From contig NC_011901.1 of NCBI RefSeq assembly GCF_000021985.1, positions 1,116,001 through 1,180,000 of the forward strand: a stretch of DNA of 64,000 bases, read 5' to 3'. Shown here in pieces: positions 27,565 through 36,528 of the stretch (within the stretch, counting starts at the first letter, position 1; each line of letters begins with the position of its first letter). Position numbers and translations under genes: made by a program. The notes below the pieces were generated by a model. That model was not told where the DNA came from and did not search any database. It saw nothing but the letters and a program-made list of their open reading frames with translations. The stretch comes from Thioalkalivibrio sulfidiphilus HL-EbGr7 (GTDB lineage Bacteria; Pseudomonadota; Gammaproteobacteria; Ectothiorhodospirales; Ectothiorhodospiraceae).

Positions 27565-28272
27565 TCAATGCGCAAACGCCGTCCACCCCAGCCGCTGCAA
27601 CAGCACGCTGAAGGCCTCCGGCAGCGGGGCGTGCAGGTTCAGTGCCTCACCCGTTGACGGGTGTCGCAGGGAAAGGTGGCTGGCGTGCAGCAGCAGGCGC
27701 TCCACGCCGAAGTGCTCCCGGAACAGCCGGTTGTGCCGGCCCTCGCCGTAGGTGGTATCACCCGCCAGGGGATGGAAGATGTGCTTGAAGTGGCGCCGGA
27801 TCTGGTGACGCCGGCCGCTGCGCGGCCAGACCTCCAGCAGTGAATAGCGGGCCACGGGATAGCGCCCCACCGGGATGTCCAGCTCCACGGTGGCCAGGCG
27901 CCGGTAGCGGGTCACGGCCTGCTGCAGGCCGCGGCCGTCTTCCGATTCCAGCGGGTGATCGATCTCACCCGATTCCTCGGTGTAGCCGCGCACCACGGCC
28001 AGATAGCGTTTGTGTACCTCGCCGGCCTCGAACTGTCGCGCCATGGCGGTAGCCGCTGCGGGGTGCAGACCGAACAGCAGCACGCCGGAAGTGGGGCGGT
28101 CCAGGCGGTGCACCGTGTACACCCGCTGGCCGAGTTGATCGCGCAGACGCTGCAGCACGAACACCTCGTCCCGGGAGATGGGGCTACGGTGCACCAGCAT
28201 CTGCTCCGGCTTGTTGATGGCCACCAGGTCGTCGTCCTGGTGGAGGATCGTGAAAGGCGCTGGGGCGTGCAT
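27565..28272 (-). CDS. truC: tRNA pseudouridine(65) synthase
   Basis: The 235-residue protein is an RluA-family pseudouridine synthase without an S4 domain. The catalytic Asp is in VHRLDRPTSGVLLFGL, and the C-terminal part has GRRHQIRRHFKHI. Length and the PTSGVLLF variant fit TruC, which modifies U65 of tRNA-Ile and tRNA-Asp. A strong stem-loop ends 7 nt before its ATG, leaving no room for a Shine-Dalgarno sequence. Confidence 0.88.
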   Translation of the reverse strand: MHAPAPFTILHQDDDLVAINKPEQMLVHRSPISRDEVFVLQRLRDQLGQRVYTVHRLDRPTSGVLLFGLHPAAATAMARQFEAGEVHKRYLAVVRGYTEESGEIDHPLESEDGRGLQQAVTRYRRLATVELDIPVGRYPVARYSLLEVWPRSGRRHQIRRHFKHIFHPLAGDTTYGEGRHNRLFREHFGVERLLLHASHLSLRHPSTGEALNLHAPLPEAFSVLLQRLGWTAFAH

Positions 28273-28279
28273 GGGGAAA

Positions 28280-28305
28280 CCGGCACGGCCTTGCGGCCGT
28301 GCCGG
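28280..28305 (-). promoter_or_regulatory. 11-bp perfect stem-loop immediately before truC
   Basis: CCGGCACGGCC pairs perfectly with GGCCGTGCCGG over a 4-nt loop. It lies between the qmcA stop and the truC ATG. There is no T-run on the minus strand (GTTTCCCC follows), so it is a poor terminator. It could block the truC start or protect the qmcA mRNA end. Confidence 0.7.
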
Positions 28306-28314
28306 CGAGGGGCA

Positions 28315-29253
28315 TCAGGACTTGCTCGTGCCCACGTTCTGCAGGATCTGGGACAGGCCCGCCACGGCGCCGCCGATGTTGCTCAGCTCCGCGGGCAGGA
28401 TCAGGGTGTTGCCTTCCTTGGCCAGTCGTCCGAATTCGCGCACGTACTGCTCGGCGATGCGCAGGCTCACCGCTTCCTTGCCACCGGGCTGGTTGATGGC
28501 GGTGGCGATGCGCTCGATACCCTGGGCGGTGGCGGCGGCCAGCATCTGGATCTCCCGGGCCTTGCCCTCCGCCTCGTTGATCTGCTTCTGCTTCTCCGCC
28601 TCGGAGAGGTTGATGATCTGCGCCTTCTCGCCCTCGGAGATGTTGATCTTCTCCTGACGCTCACCCTCGGAGCGGGCCACCACGGCGCGGCGCTCGCGCT
28701 CGGCGCGCATCTGCTGTTCCAGGGCGTCGTTGATGGTGGTGGGCAGCAGGATGTCGGCGATCTCGTAACGCATCACCTTCACGCCCCAGGGCTGGGCGGC
28801 GTCGTCCACCGCCTTGACCACCTCCTCGTTGATGCGCGCGCGCTCCTCGAAGGTCTTGTCCAGCTCGATCTGGCCGATGATGGACCGCAGGGTGGTCTGG
28901 GCCAGGCTCATGGCGGCGAAGCGGTAGTCGGAGATGCCGTAGCTGGCGGCCTGGGCGTCGAGCACCTGCAGGTACAGCACGCCGTCCACGGACACGGTGA
29001 TGTTGTCCTTGGTGATGCACTGCTGCTTGGGCACGTCCAGGGCCTCTTCCTTCAGGGTCTGCCTGTAGGCCACCCGGTCGATGAACGGGATCAGGATATG
29101 AAAGCCGGCGTCCAGGGTGCGCGAGTAGCGGCCCAGGCGCTCGACGATGTAGGCGGAACGCTGGGGCACGATCTGCGCCGTCTTGACCAGCGCCACCACC
29201 ACGATGGCGAGGATGATCAGGGAAATGATGGTCGTGATGCTGATGCCGTCCAT
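28315..29253 (-). CDS. qmcA: SPFH/stomatin-family membrane protein (paraslipin, QmcA-like)
   Basis: The 312-residue protein has one N-terminal TM (ISIITIISLIILAIVVVALV type), a PHB/SPFH domain (about 25-200) starting VPQRSAYIVERLGRYSRTLD, and a C-terminal charged coiled coil (about 200-265, EKQKQINEAEGKAREIQ). SPFH proteins form membrane rings that associate with proteases or organise microdomains. It is preceded by an NfeD-family gene, its standard partner, 45 bp upstream. Confidence 0.9.
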   Translation of the reverse strand: MDGISITTIISLIILAIVVVALVKTAQIVPQRSAYIVERLGRYSRTLDAGFHILIPFIDRVAYRQTLKEEALDVPKQQCITKDNITVSVDGVLYLQVLDAQAASYGISDYRFAAMSLAQTTLRSIIGQIELDKTFEERARINEEVVKAVDDAAQPWGVKVMRYEIADILLPTTINDALEQQMRAERERRAVVARSEGERQEKINISEGEKAQIINLSEAEKQKQINEAEGKAREIQMLAAATAQGIERIATAINQPGGKEAVSLRIAEQYVREFGRLAKEGNTLILPAELSNIGGAVAGLSQILQNVGTSKS

Positions 29254-29298
29254 GTAGCGGATCCTTTTGGCGTGTTGAAGTGAGATGTTGTTGTGTGA

Positions 29299-29760
29299 TT
29301 ACTGGCCGGGCGGGCGCGGGCTGACCTGAAGCACCAGTCCGCGACGTCCCGTGATCCAGACATGCTGTCCGGCGCTGACCGGCTCGGCGGACTCCGCGTT
29401 CCAGCGGGCGCCGCTGTAGTGCACCAGTCCGCCGCCATCGACGAAATCCTCGCTGGCCACCACCTGGGTGCCGATGGGCAGCACCTCCACCCCGTGCTGA
29501 CCTTTGCTGGACGCGCCCTGGAACCAGGCCTTGAGCCGGTTGCGGGTGAGCAGCAGCAGGACCGCGCCCAGGGCGGCGAACACCAGGATCTGCACGTTGA
29601 AGGACAGATCGAAGCCCAGGAACAGGATGATCGCCACCACGATGGCCGCGGCGCCGAAGAAGATGGCGATGATGCCGGGGAAGACGAATTCGGAGAAGAT
29701 CAGCAGTACGCCCAGCAGGAACCAGAGCGATGCGGGTGTGACAGTCCAGTCGATGTTCAT
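29299..29760 (-). CDS. NfeD-family membrane protein
   Basis: The 153-residue protein has an N-terminal TM, two closely spaced TMs (about 30-75, GIIAIFFGAAAIVVAIILFL and neighbours) and a C-terminal OB-fold (about 90-150, GTQVVASEDFVDGGG). This is the short NfeD1b type that pairs with paraslipins. I chose the ATG giving MNIDWTVTP, since the upstream extension lacks family sequence. It forms an operon with the SPFH gene. Confidence 0.88.
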   Translation of the reverse strand: MNIDWTVTPASLWFLLGVLLIFSEFVFPGIIAIFFGAAAIVVAIILFLGFDLSFNVQILVFAALGAVLLLLTRNRLKAWFQGASSKGQHGVEVLPIGTQVVASEDFVDGGGLVHYSGARWNAESAEPVSAGQHVWITGRRGLVLQVSPRPPGQ

Positions 29761-29876
29761 GGGGCCGGGTCCCTGGGAATTGAATGAGGCCCGGGCATTA
29801 TCCTGTGGAGCTGCGCGCCCGACAACCACCCGGACGGGGTGGGTCGGACGGGCTCGCGGGCATCAGTCCCTGCGGA

Positions 29877-30098
29877 TCAATGCTTGTGACGGTAGCTGAT
29901 GCGACCCTTGGTCAGGTCGTAGGGCGACATCTCCAGCTTCACCTTGTCGCCGGTCACCACGCGTATGCGGTAGCGGCGCATCTTGCCGGAGGCATAGGCC
30001 TGCACGTGCATGCCGTTGTCCAGTTCCACGCGGAAACGCTGGTCGGGCATCACGTCGGTGACGGTACCTTCCATTTCGATCAGGTCTTCTTTGGCCAT
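29877..30098 (-). CDS. infA: Translation initiation factor IF-1
   Basis: IF-1 binds the ribosomal A site during initiation. The 73-residue OB-fold protein starts [20 protein letters not shown] and ends with the conserved [11 protein letters not shown]. It starts at an ATG 7 nt after AGAGGAG. The interior [11 protein letters not shown] is slightly diverged from E. coli IF-1, but length and motifs fit. A strong promoter lies about 195 bp upstream, leaving a long leader. Confidence 0.95.
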   Translation of the reverse strand: MAKEDLIEMEGTVTDVMPDQRFRVELDNGMHVQAYASGKMRRYRIRVVTGDKVKLEMSPYDLTKGRISYRHKH

Positions 30099-30297
30099 GA
30101 AATCTCCTCTCGCGTAGCGGGCTTCCTGCACACCGTGTGCCCCTACGTGCTGGCTTGGATGAATGGACGGGCCCGGCGTCGCAATGCCTGGCCTGTGTGA
30201 GCGCGTCACCTCGCGGATGACGCCCTGGACTGACAGTCCTGTGGAGCTGTCGATGAAGCGGTGTGCTGATGAATGCGGGTGTAACTATCAGCGGAGC

Positions 30298-30326
30298 ATT
30301 ATACATGATTCGGGGTGCCCTTTCAG
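30298..30326 (-). promoter_or_regulatory. Sigma-70 promoter reading toward infA
   Basis: On the minus strand CTGAAA (30321-30326) and TATAAT (30298-30303) are exactly 17 bp apart. Transcription would begin near 30291, giving infA a leader of about 190 nt. The rest of 30099-30474 shows no gene I can support. Confidence 0.65.
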
Positions 30327-30474
30327 GCCCGGCCCGGATGCATGGCAGGCGGATGCACTTGTGCCGGCCGTGGCCGGTACTGAAAACCCTGATCCGGACG
30401 GCAACGCTGATGCGGGGTTCGCGCTACTATTCAACGAGGTTATCCGTGAACCCGTTTCACCGAGGTGTCCTTCC

Positions 30475-31413
30475 ATGCAGACCGGGGCCTTACATCCGGA
30501 GCCTGTTGACCGGGGCCGTCGCGCGGCCCTCAAACTCATGCTGGCGGTCGCGCTGGCGCCACGGGTCGTGCGGGCGGAAGGCCATCCGCGGATCGGCCTG
30601 GCCCTGGGCAGCGGCGGGGCCCGCGGACTGGCCCATGTGCTGGTGTTCGAGGTGCTCGACGAACTGGGCCTGCGTCCCCATCGCATCGCCGGGAGCAGCA
30701 TCGGCGCGATCATGGGTGCGCTCTATGCCTCCGGCATGTCGGCGGCGGATATCCATGCACGCATCGACCGGCTCACGGTGTCACCTGAAGAGACCTGGTT
30801 CCATTCCCTGCTGGAAGAGGATCTGTCCCGCTGGCTGGGATTCTTCAGGCCGACCCTGGGCAGCGGCGGCTTGATCGGCGCCGATGCCTTCCTGGCGTAC
30901 CTGAGTGAGACCACGGGGCGCACCGCCTTCGAGGAACTGCGCATCCCCCTGCAGGTGGTGGCTACCGACATGTGGACCCGCGAGTCGGTGGTGCTGGAGG
31001 CGGGTGAACTCTGGCCGGCGGTGCAGGCCAGCATGGCCGTGCCCGGGCTGTTCCCGCCGGTGAGTCTGGGCGAGCGATACCTGGTGGATGGTGGCCTGAC
31101 CAATCCGCTGCCCTATGACCTGCTGCTTGCGGATTGCGACCTCACCATCGCCGTGGACGTGCTCGGCACCCGCACCGTGGACAGTTCCCGGGATCCTTCC
31201 TATTTCGATACCAGCTTCAACACCTTCCAGGTGATGCAGATGGCGATCCTGGAAGAAAAGCTCAAGCGTCTGCAGCCGGATTTCCTGGTGCGTCCCGATA
31301 TCAAGGACGTGCGGGTGCTGGAGTTCTATCGCTTCGCCGAGATCTTCGAGCAGGCGCGCCCCGCCCTGGAGACATTCAGGCGTGATCTCGCCCTGCGCCT
31401 GGAGAGATCATGA
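30475..31413 (+). CDS. Patatin-like phospholipase with Tat-type signal
   Basis: The 312-residue enzyme has a twin-arginine-like signal (DRGRRAALKLMLAVALAP, cleavage near VRA), then the patatin fold: oxyanion loop GSGGARG, nucleophile GSSIG and catalytic Asp in DGGLTNPLP. The C-terminal part is helical. It is a lipid acyl hydrolase predicted to be exported. The ATG at 30475 follows a GAGG. Its last 38 bp overlap the tail of the convergent yaeQ gene. Confidence 0.87.
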   Translation: MQTGALHPEPVDRGRRAALKLMLAVALAPRVVRAEGHPRIGLALGSGGARGLAHVLVFEVLDELGLRPHRIAGSSIGAIMGALYASGMSAADIHARIDRLTVSPEETWFHSLLEEDLSRWLGFFRPTLGSGGLIGADAFLAYLSETTGRTAFEELRIPLQVVATDMWTRESVVLEAGELWPAVQASMAVPGLFPPVSLGERYLVDGGLTNPLPYDLLLADCDLTIAVDVLGTRTVDSSRDPSYFDTSFNTFQVMQMAILEEKLKRLQPDFLVRPDIKDVRVLEFYRFAEIFEQARPALETFRRDLALRLERS

Positions 31414-31939
31414 GAGTGACCGGCTCCACCTGCAGGGTGGTCTCGCCGCTGGTGAACCAGACCACGCCATCCTGAAGGCTGCACTGGATCTGCATGCTGC
31501 GTTCGGCCAGGGCCGCCAGTGCCTGGGTGGTCTCCTGGGGCAGCCACAGCACGGTGAGGTTGCTGAGCTTTTCGAGCTTGTCCAGGTTCAGGTTCCACCA
31601 GGTCTGCGCCGTGCGCCCGTAACTCAGCACCACCACCTGCGAGGCCCGTCCGCAGGCCTTGCGCAGATCCCGTTCATCCGGCGTGCCCACGTCGATCCAG
31701 CGCTGAATCAGTCCGGTCAGATCCTGCTCGTAGAGGTCCGCCTCGTCGTCCGTGGACAGGCCCTTGCCGAATTGCAGCCCTTCACTGGCAAACAGCGCGA
31801 AGGCCAGCACCCGCACCATCATGCGCTCGTCGGTCTCGGAAGGGTGGCGCGCCAGGGTCAGCGCGTGTTGCCCGTAGTAGTGCCGGTCCATGTCCGAGAC
31901 CTGCAGTTCCGCCTTGAAGATCGTGGCCTTGAGTGCCAT
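31376..31939 (-). CDS. yaeQ: YaeQ family protein
   Basis: The 187-residue protein starts MALKATIFKAELQVSDMDRH and has the YaeQ pattern, including RHPSETDERMMVRVLAFALF, VDVGTPDERDLRKAC and the SYG/WW region. YaeQ has a PD-(D/E)XK-like fold and an unclear role. The upstream in-frame extension to 32080 lies in repeat sequence, so the internal ATG is preferred. It overlaps the convergent patatin gene by 38 bp at the 3' ends. Confidence 0.9.
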   Translation of the reverse strand: MALKATIFKAELQVSDMDRHYYGQHALTLARHPSETDERMMVRVLAFALFASEGLQFGKGLSTDDEADLYEQDLTGLIQRWIDVGTPDERDLRKACGRASQVVVLSYGRTAQTWWNLNLDKLEKLSNLTVLWLPQETTQALAALAERSMQIQCSLQDGVVWFTSGETTLQVEPVTLMISPGAGRDHA

Positions 31940-32145
31940 GGGTTTCTTTCCGTGTTGATTGTTTGTGTTGTCGTGACCTGAAAAGCCTGACCACGGAGTC
32001 ACATCGGGCGGGCCGTGTGCCCGCCGCATCGGCATTGAGCGAGGGCCAGCGGCGCCCACGGGGCGCCCTATGCCTGCCAAGCAAGTTAATGATTTGCTTT
32101 GCGTCCTTCGCGCCTTTGCGTCTTTGCGTTGAATCTTGTTTCGAG
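31940..32145. repeat. Mixed REP-like and CGCAAAG-type repeats
   Basis: The gap between spmAB and yaeQ contains a GC palindrome (GGGCGGGCCGTGTGCCCGCC, near 32009) and its relatives. A stretch near 32100-32132 reads as spaced copies of CTTTGCG, the complement of CGCAAAG. The latter matches the inner arms at 3685-3749. No gene is visible. Confidence 0.6.
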
Positions 32146-33468
32146 TTACATCACCGCCTGCCCGAACAGGAAGCTCACCGCGAACACCGCCGCGATCACG
32201 GCCACCAGGTCGGCGGTCAGCGCCGCGGGCAGGGCATGGCGCAGGCGACGGATGCCCACGGCGCCGAAGTACACGGCGAGCACGTAGAAGGTGGTCTCGG
32301 TGGAGCCCTGCAGGGTGGTCACCAGCAGGCCCACGTAGCTGTCCGGGCCGATGGCCGGGTCATTGATGATGGAGGCCATCACCCCGTAGGCGCCGGAACC
32401 GGACAGCGGCCGCAGCAGGGCCATGGGCAGGGCCTCCGCCGGCAGTCCCAGGGGGCCGGTGATGGGCCCGAGCAGGGCCACGAAGGCGCCCAGTGCGCCG
32501 CTCGCCCGCAGCATCCCCACCGCCACCAGGATGGCCACCAGGTAGGGGATGATGCGCACCGCCACCTGGAAGCCGTCCTTGGCGCCTTCCACGAACACCT
32601 CGTAGATGCGCACGCCGCGCAGCAGGCCGAAGGCGAGAAAGCCCATGACCAGGCTCGGGATGATCCAGGGTGCTATCGCCTGGCCGTAGAGCACCGAGAG
32701 CGGGATCAGGGCCACGAAGCCCAGCAGCGCGAGTCCCGAGACCCAGGCCGGATAGGCGCGTCCGTCGTCCTCGGCAAGCGGTGTGTCGTCGGTACTCTCC
32801 GGCAGGGCCTGATCCGGTGTCGAGGGTGTTTCCTGTTCCGCCGCAGGCGCAGCGGGCAGAGGCGGCAGGGGCGCGAAACGCCGGTACAGGAACGCAGCGC
32901 TGATGCCCGCGACGGTCGCGCACAGGGTGGCGAACAGGGTGGTGGGCAGGATGGCCGCCGGATCCGAGGAGCCGGCGGCGGCGCGGATGGCGATCACCCC
33001 GGTGGGCAGCAGGGTGACGCTGGAGGTATTGATGGCCAGGAACAGCACCATGGAATCGCTGGCCACGCCCGGGCGTGTGTTGAGCTGATTGAGCGCCTGC
33101 ATGGCGCGGATGCCGAAGGGCGTGGCCGCGTTGCCCAGGCCCATCATGTTGGCGGAGAGATTCAGGATCATGGCTCCCATGGCCGGGTGATTGGGCGGCA
33201 CGTCCGGGAACAGGCGCACCATCAGCGGCCGGATAAGCCGTGCCAGGATCGCCAGCAGGCCGCCGGCCTCCGCCACCTTGATCAGCCCCAGGAACAGGGT
33301 CATGACGCCGATCAGGGCGATGGCCAGTTCAACGGCGCCGCCCGCGGCGTTGATCACGCCACTGGTGAGTTGCGCCATGGGCGCCTCGCCCGCACCGTCC
33401 CAGCGCAGCTGGTGCCAGGCGGCGCTGGCAAAGGCGATGGCCACCAGGGCGAAGAAGATGATGTTCAT
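32146..33468 (-). CDS. SpmA-SpmB-type fused membrane protein (nucleoside-recognition domains)
   Basis: The 440-residue integral membrane protein has two gate/nucleoside-recognition domains: an SpmA-like half (1 to about 200, with MMGLGNAATPFGIRAMQ and NTSSVTLLPTG) and an SpmB-like half (about 255-440, with AVRIIPYLVAILVAVGM and PLSGSGAYGVMASI). A polar Pro/Ala/Glu-rich linker joins them. In Bacillus the halves are separate spore-maturation proteins; in non-sporulating proteobacteria the fused form has no assigned role. It is divergent from yajD. Confidence 0.88.
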   Translation of the reverse strand: MNIIFFALVAIAFASAAWHQLRWDGAGEAPMAQLTSGVINAAGGAVELAIALIGVMTLFLGLIKVAEAGGLLAILARLIRPLMVRLFPDVPPNHPAMGAMILNLSANMMGLGNAATPFGIRAMQALNQLNTRPGVASDSMVLFLAINTSSVTLLPTGVIAIRAAAGSSDPAAILPTTLFATLCATVAGISAAFLYRRFAPLPPLPAAPAAEQETPSTPDQALPESTDDTPLAEDDGRAYPAWVSGLALLGFVALIPLSVLYGQAIAPWIIPSLVMGFLAFGLLRGVRIYEVFVEGAKDGFQVAVRIIPYLVAILVAVGMLRASGALGAFVALLGPITGPLGLPAEALPMALLRPLSGSGAYGVMASIINDPAIGPDSYVGLLVTTLQGSTETTFYVLAVYFGAVGIRRLRHALPAALTADLVAVIAAVFAVSFLFGQAVM

Positions 33469-33509
33469 GGCGTGGGATTATACTTGGGCATGAGACAAGG
33501 AGATCGGTG

Positions 33510-33869
33510 ATGGCAGACTCAAAGCTGGATCGTGTGGTGGCCCAGGCGCGGCGTGAGGCGCTGGAGCGGGGGCAGGGGTATCGGGAACAGGCACTCAAGA
33601 TGTACCCGTGGGTGTGCGGGCGCTGCGGGCGCGAGTTCACCCGGGCCAATGTGCATGAACTGACCGTGCATCACCGCAACCACGATCACGACTTCAATCC
33701 GCCCGATGGCAGCAACTGGGAACTCTTGTGTCTCTACTGCCACGACAACGAGCACCAGCGTCTGCTGGAGGCGGCGGCCAATCCCACGAGTGTGAAGGGC
33801 GGCAAGGCATCGGGCGCCACCCATTCGCCCTTCGCCGGACTGAAGGATCTGTTGAAGAAGGACGAGTAG
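33510..33869 (+). CDS. yajD: HNH nuclease YajD family
   Basis: The 119-residue protein has a zinc-bound HNH fold: [28 protein letters not shown] and [11 protein letters not shown] give the two CXXC pairs and the HH/N/H residues. It is probably a DNA endonuclease of unknown role. The ATG at 33510 has AAGGAG 7 nt upstream and is chosen over the overlapping GTG at 33507. Confidence 0.92.
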   Translation: MADSKLDRVVAQARREALERGQGYREQALKMYPWVCGRCGREFTRANVHELTVHHRNHDHDFNPPDGSNWELLCLYCHDNEHQRLLEAAANPTSVKGGKASGATHSPFAGLKDLLKKDE

Positions 33870-33966
33870 GAGGCCCGACCTCGGACCGAACCCGGTCGCT
33901 TGTGCGGTCTGCGGCGTTCGCGGCGGGGTCGCCGCTCCTACGGGCAAGCCGACAATGAGACGATCT

Positions 33967-34350
33967 ATGAATCACGAACCCTGTCCCTGCGGCAGCGGCA
34001 AGGCGTACGAGGCCTGCTGCGGTGCTTATCACGCCGGCGAGGCCTTGCCCGAGACGGCGGAGCAACTGATGCGCTCGCGCTACAGCGCCTTCGTGCGCGG
34101 TGACGCGGACTACCTGCTGGCCACCTGGCACAGCAGCACCCGGCCGGCGAGTCTGGATCTGGATGCGCGGGTGAAATGGCTCGGGCTCAAGGTGCACGCG
34201 GCGACGGCAGGTGGTCCCGGCGATGAATCAGGGACCGTGTCCTTCGTTGCCCGCCACAAGATCGGTGGGCGCGCCTACCGGCTGGAGGAGACCAGCCGCT
34301 TCGTGCGCGAGGCGGGGCGCTGGGTGTATGTGGATGGGGATGTATCCTGA
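33967..34350 (+). CDS. YchJ-like SEC-C motif protein
   Basis: The 127-residue protein begins with a SEC-C-type zinc motif, [14 protein letters not shown], followed by the UPF0225/YchJ domain ([20 protein letters not shown], then [20 protein letters not shown]). It may be an NTF2-like fold of unknown function. It follows yajD by 97 bp. Confidence 0.88.
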   Translation: MNHEPCPCGSGKAYEACCGAYHAGEALPETAEQLMRSRYSAFVRGDADYLLATWHSSTRPASLDLDARVKWLGLKVHAATAGGPGDESGTVSFVARHKIGGRAYRLEETSRFVREAGRWVYVDGDVS

Positions 34351-34552
34351 CCGATAGGGCGGGCCGTGCCCGCCGCCCGGAGATCCGTTCGGGTGCAGAA
34401 CGGCGGCCATGGGCCGCCCTGCGGGTGAGTGGATCCTGCAGCGATTCTCATCCAGTCGCCCCGTAGGTCGGGCTTCAGCCCGACAGCGAGGCCATGTGCG
34501 AGCTCCGACGTCGGGCTGAAGCCCGACCTGCCCTGGCTGGCGGCGCCGTGTA
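34351..34552. repeat. Two REP-like palindrome families between ychJ and cheV
   Basis: The first (34353 on) is built on ATAGGGCGGGCCGTGCCCGCC, with a partial inverted partner near 34405-34425. The second is an inverted pair of GTAGGTCGGGCTTCAGCCCG (34463-34483) and its complement (34510-34530). It lies between convergent genes, a usual REP position. Confidence 0.8.
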
Positions 34553-35476
34553 TCAGGCCGATGTATCGGCGCCGATGCGCTCCTGCACCGCGCGGGCCAG
34601 GTCATCCGGGTGGTATTTCTGGATGAATTTGTTGGCGCCGGTGCGCTTGACCATGTCCACGTTGAATACGCCGCTGATGGAGGAGTGCAGCAGTATGTAG
34701 AGGTCCTTCAGTTGCGGCTGCTGGCGGATCCAGGTGGTGAGCTGGTAGCCGTCCACCACGGGCATCTCGATGTCCGAGACCACCATGGTGAAATGCTCAC
34801 TCACGTCCACGCCGTCGGCCAGCATCTTCTCCAGCAGCCGGATGGCGTGCTGACCGTCGGGCACCTGGGTGCACTGGATGCCCAGCTGCTCCAGTGCACG
34901 GCTGATCTGGTTGCGGGCCACGCTGGAATCATCCACCACCAGCACGTGGCGGTTGCCGGCATCGATCTGGGCGCTCAGGTCGGCGGACACATGGGTGCTG
35001 GCACGCACCACCTGGTCCAGTACCTTCTCCACGTCCAGGATCTCCACGATCTTGTCGTCCACCATGGTCACGGCGGTGACGTAGGCATTGCGTCCCGTGG
35101 CCTTGGGCGGGGACTGCACCTTGTCCCACTGGGTGTTGATGATGCGGTCCATGCGCCGGATCAGGAAGCCATGCACCGAGCGGTTGTACTCGGTGATGAT
35201 GATGTAGCCGTTTTCCGGGTCCTTCATGGCGGGGCCGCCGATGGCCCGGGACAGGTCCATGATGGGCATGGTGACACCGCGCAGGGTGGCCACACCGCTG
35301 ACCATGGGGTGCGAGCCCGCCAGCCGGGTCAGCTTCTTGAAGGGGATGACTTCCTGGACCTTGAACACGTTGATGCCGTAGAGCTGGTGACCTTCCAGCT
35401 GGAACAGCAGCAGCTCCAGGCGCGTGCCGGCGGCCTTGTTGGATTCGAGGCTCGAGCCCCAGCTGTTCGTACTCAT
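34553..35476 (-). CDS. cheV: Chemotaxis protein CheV
   Basis: The 307-residue protein has a CheW-like domain (about 20-160, LLFQLEGHQLYGINVFKVQE) and a C-terminal receiver (about 175-300) with VVDDSSVARNQ, phospho-Asp in VSDIEMPVVDG and Lys in GANKFIQK. CheV couples chemoreceptors to CheA and adapts the array through phosphorylation. It stands alone here. The ATG giving MSTNSWGSSL is chosen because the longer frame adds non-conserved residues. Confidence 0.93.
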   Translation of the reverse strand: MSTNSWGSSLESNKAAGTRLELLLFQLEGHQLYGINVFKVQEVIPFKKLTRLAGSHPMVSGVATLRGVTMPIMDLSRAIGGPAMKDPENGYIIITEYNRSVHGFLIRRMDRIINTQWDKVQSPPKATGRNAYVTAVTMVDDKIVEILDVEKVLDQVVRASTHVSADLSAQIDAGNRHVLVVDDSSVARNQISRALEQLGIQCTQVPDGQHAIRLLEKMLADGVDVSEHFTMVVSDIEMPVVDGYQLTTWIRQQPQLKDLYILLHSSISGVFNVDMVKRTGANKFIQKYHPDDLARAVQERIGADTSA

Positions 35477-35586
35477 GGCGGCATCCTGGCTGTGTTGACG
35501 AGTGTGCATGTTAGCTGAAGCACGCAGGGGCATGACCGACGTCCGTCGGACATGCCTCTACGCCGGTCCGTTTGAGATACGCCGGA

Positions 35587-36447
35587 TCAGGCGTGGCCGC
35601 TCATACGGGCCTTGCTGCGCACCAGTCGTCCGGACTGGTAGTCCTGGAAGGCCTGCTCGATCTCCTCGCGATGGTTCATCACGAAGGGTCCGTACTGCAC
35701 GATCGGTTCGCCGATGGGCTGCCCGGCCACCAGCACCAGCCGCGCGCCATGATCGCCGGCCTTGAGGGCAACGCCATCGCCGTGCTCGAGCACCGCCAGC
35801 TGGTGCTGTTCCAGCGCCGTGCCCTGGATGTCCACCGAGCCCTCGTAGACATACACGAAGGCGTTGTGCCCGACGGGCAGGGCATGCTCGAAACCGGCAC
35901 CGGGTTCCAGGTTCACGTCCAGGTAATGCACCTGGGTGATCGGGTCCTCGATGGGCGCGCGGGCATCACCGTGTTCACCCATGAGCACCTTCACCCGGGT
36001 GCCCGCGCTGTGTACCTCGGGGAAGGCGCCGGGGCCGTATTCCTGATAGGCGGGGTCGGTCATCTTCTCCCGGGCGGGCAGGTTGATCCACAGCTGGAAG
36101 CCGCGCATCAGGCCCTCGGTCTGGCGGGGCATCTCCGAATGGATCACGCCGCTGGCGGCCTTCATCCATTGGGCGCCTCCGCTCTTGAGATCGCCCTGGT
36201 TGCCCATGCTGTCCTTGTGCTCCATGTGGCCGTCCAGCATGTAGGTGAAAGTGATGAAGCCCCGGTGCGGGTGGTCCGGGAAACCGGCCACATAGTCGTC
36301 CGGGTCATTGCTGGAGAAGTGGTCCAGCATCAGGAACGGATCCAGGTTCTTGAGTGCCGGCGAGCCGATGCTGCGGCGGAGCATCACGCCGGCGCCGTCG
36401 GAGGCGGGCATGCCGGGGATGCGGGTCTTGACGGTGCGTGCCTTCAT
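35587..36447 (-). CDS. Pirin family protein
   Basis: The 286-residue bicupin has the pirin metal site in FPDHPHRGFITFTYMLDG and the partner ligands in ASGVIHSEMP. It continues LWINLPAREKMTDPAYQEY and has a C-terminal cupin with VLVAGQPIGEPIVQYGPFVM. Bacterial pirins include quercetin 2,3-dioxygenases and redox sensors; substrate is unknown. It is divergent from a Tat-exported reductase, with a perfect palindrome between them. Confidence 0.92.
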   Translation of the reverse strand: MKARTVKTRIPGMPASDGAGVMLRRSIGSPALKNLDPFLMLDHFSSNDPDDYVAGFPDHPHRGFITFTYMLDGHMEHKDSMGNQGDLKSGGAQWMKAASGVIHSEMPRQTEGLMRGFQLWINLPAREKMTDPAYQEYGPGAFPEVHSAGTRVKVLMGEHGDARAPIEDPITQVHYLDVNLEPGAGFEHALPVGHNAFVYVYEGSVDIQGTALEQHQLAVLEHGDGVALKAGDHGARLVLVAGQPIGEPIVQYGPFVMNHREEIEQAFQDYQSGRLVRSKARMSGHA

Positions 36448-36511
36448 GATGAAGTCCTCCAGTCGGTCCTTGAGAATAGACCAGGTCAGTGTGTAGTCAT
36501 TGTCGTTGTTT

Positions 36512-36528
36512 ATTTATTCGGAATAAAT
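36512..36528. promoter_or_regulatory. 17-bp palindrome between pirin and aldo-keto reductase genes
   Basis: ATTTATTC-G-GAATAAAT is a perfect AT-rich palindrome 65 bp upstream of pirin and 150 bp upstream of the reductase. It is a good operator candidate for a regulator outside the window. Confidence 0.5.
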
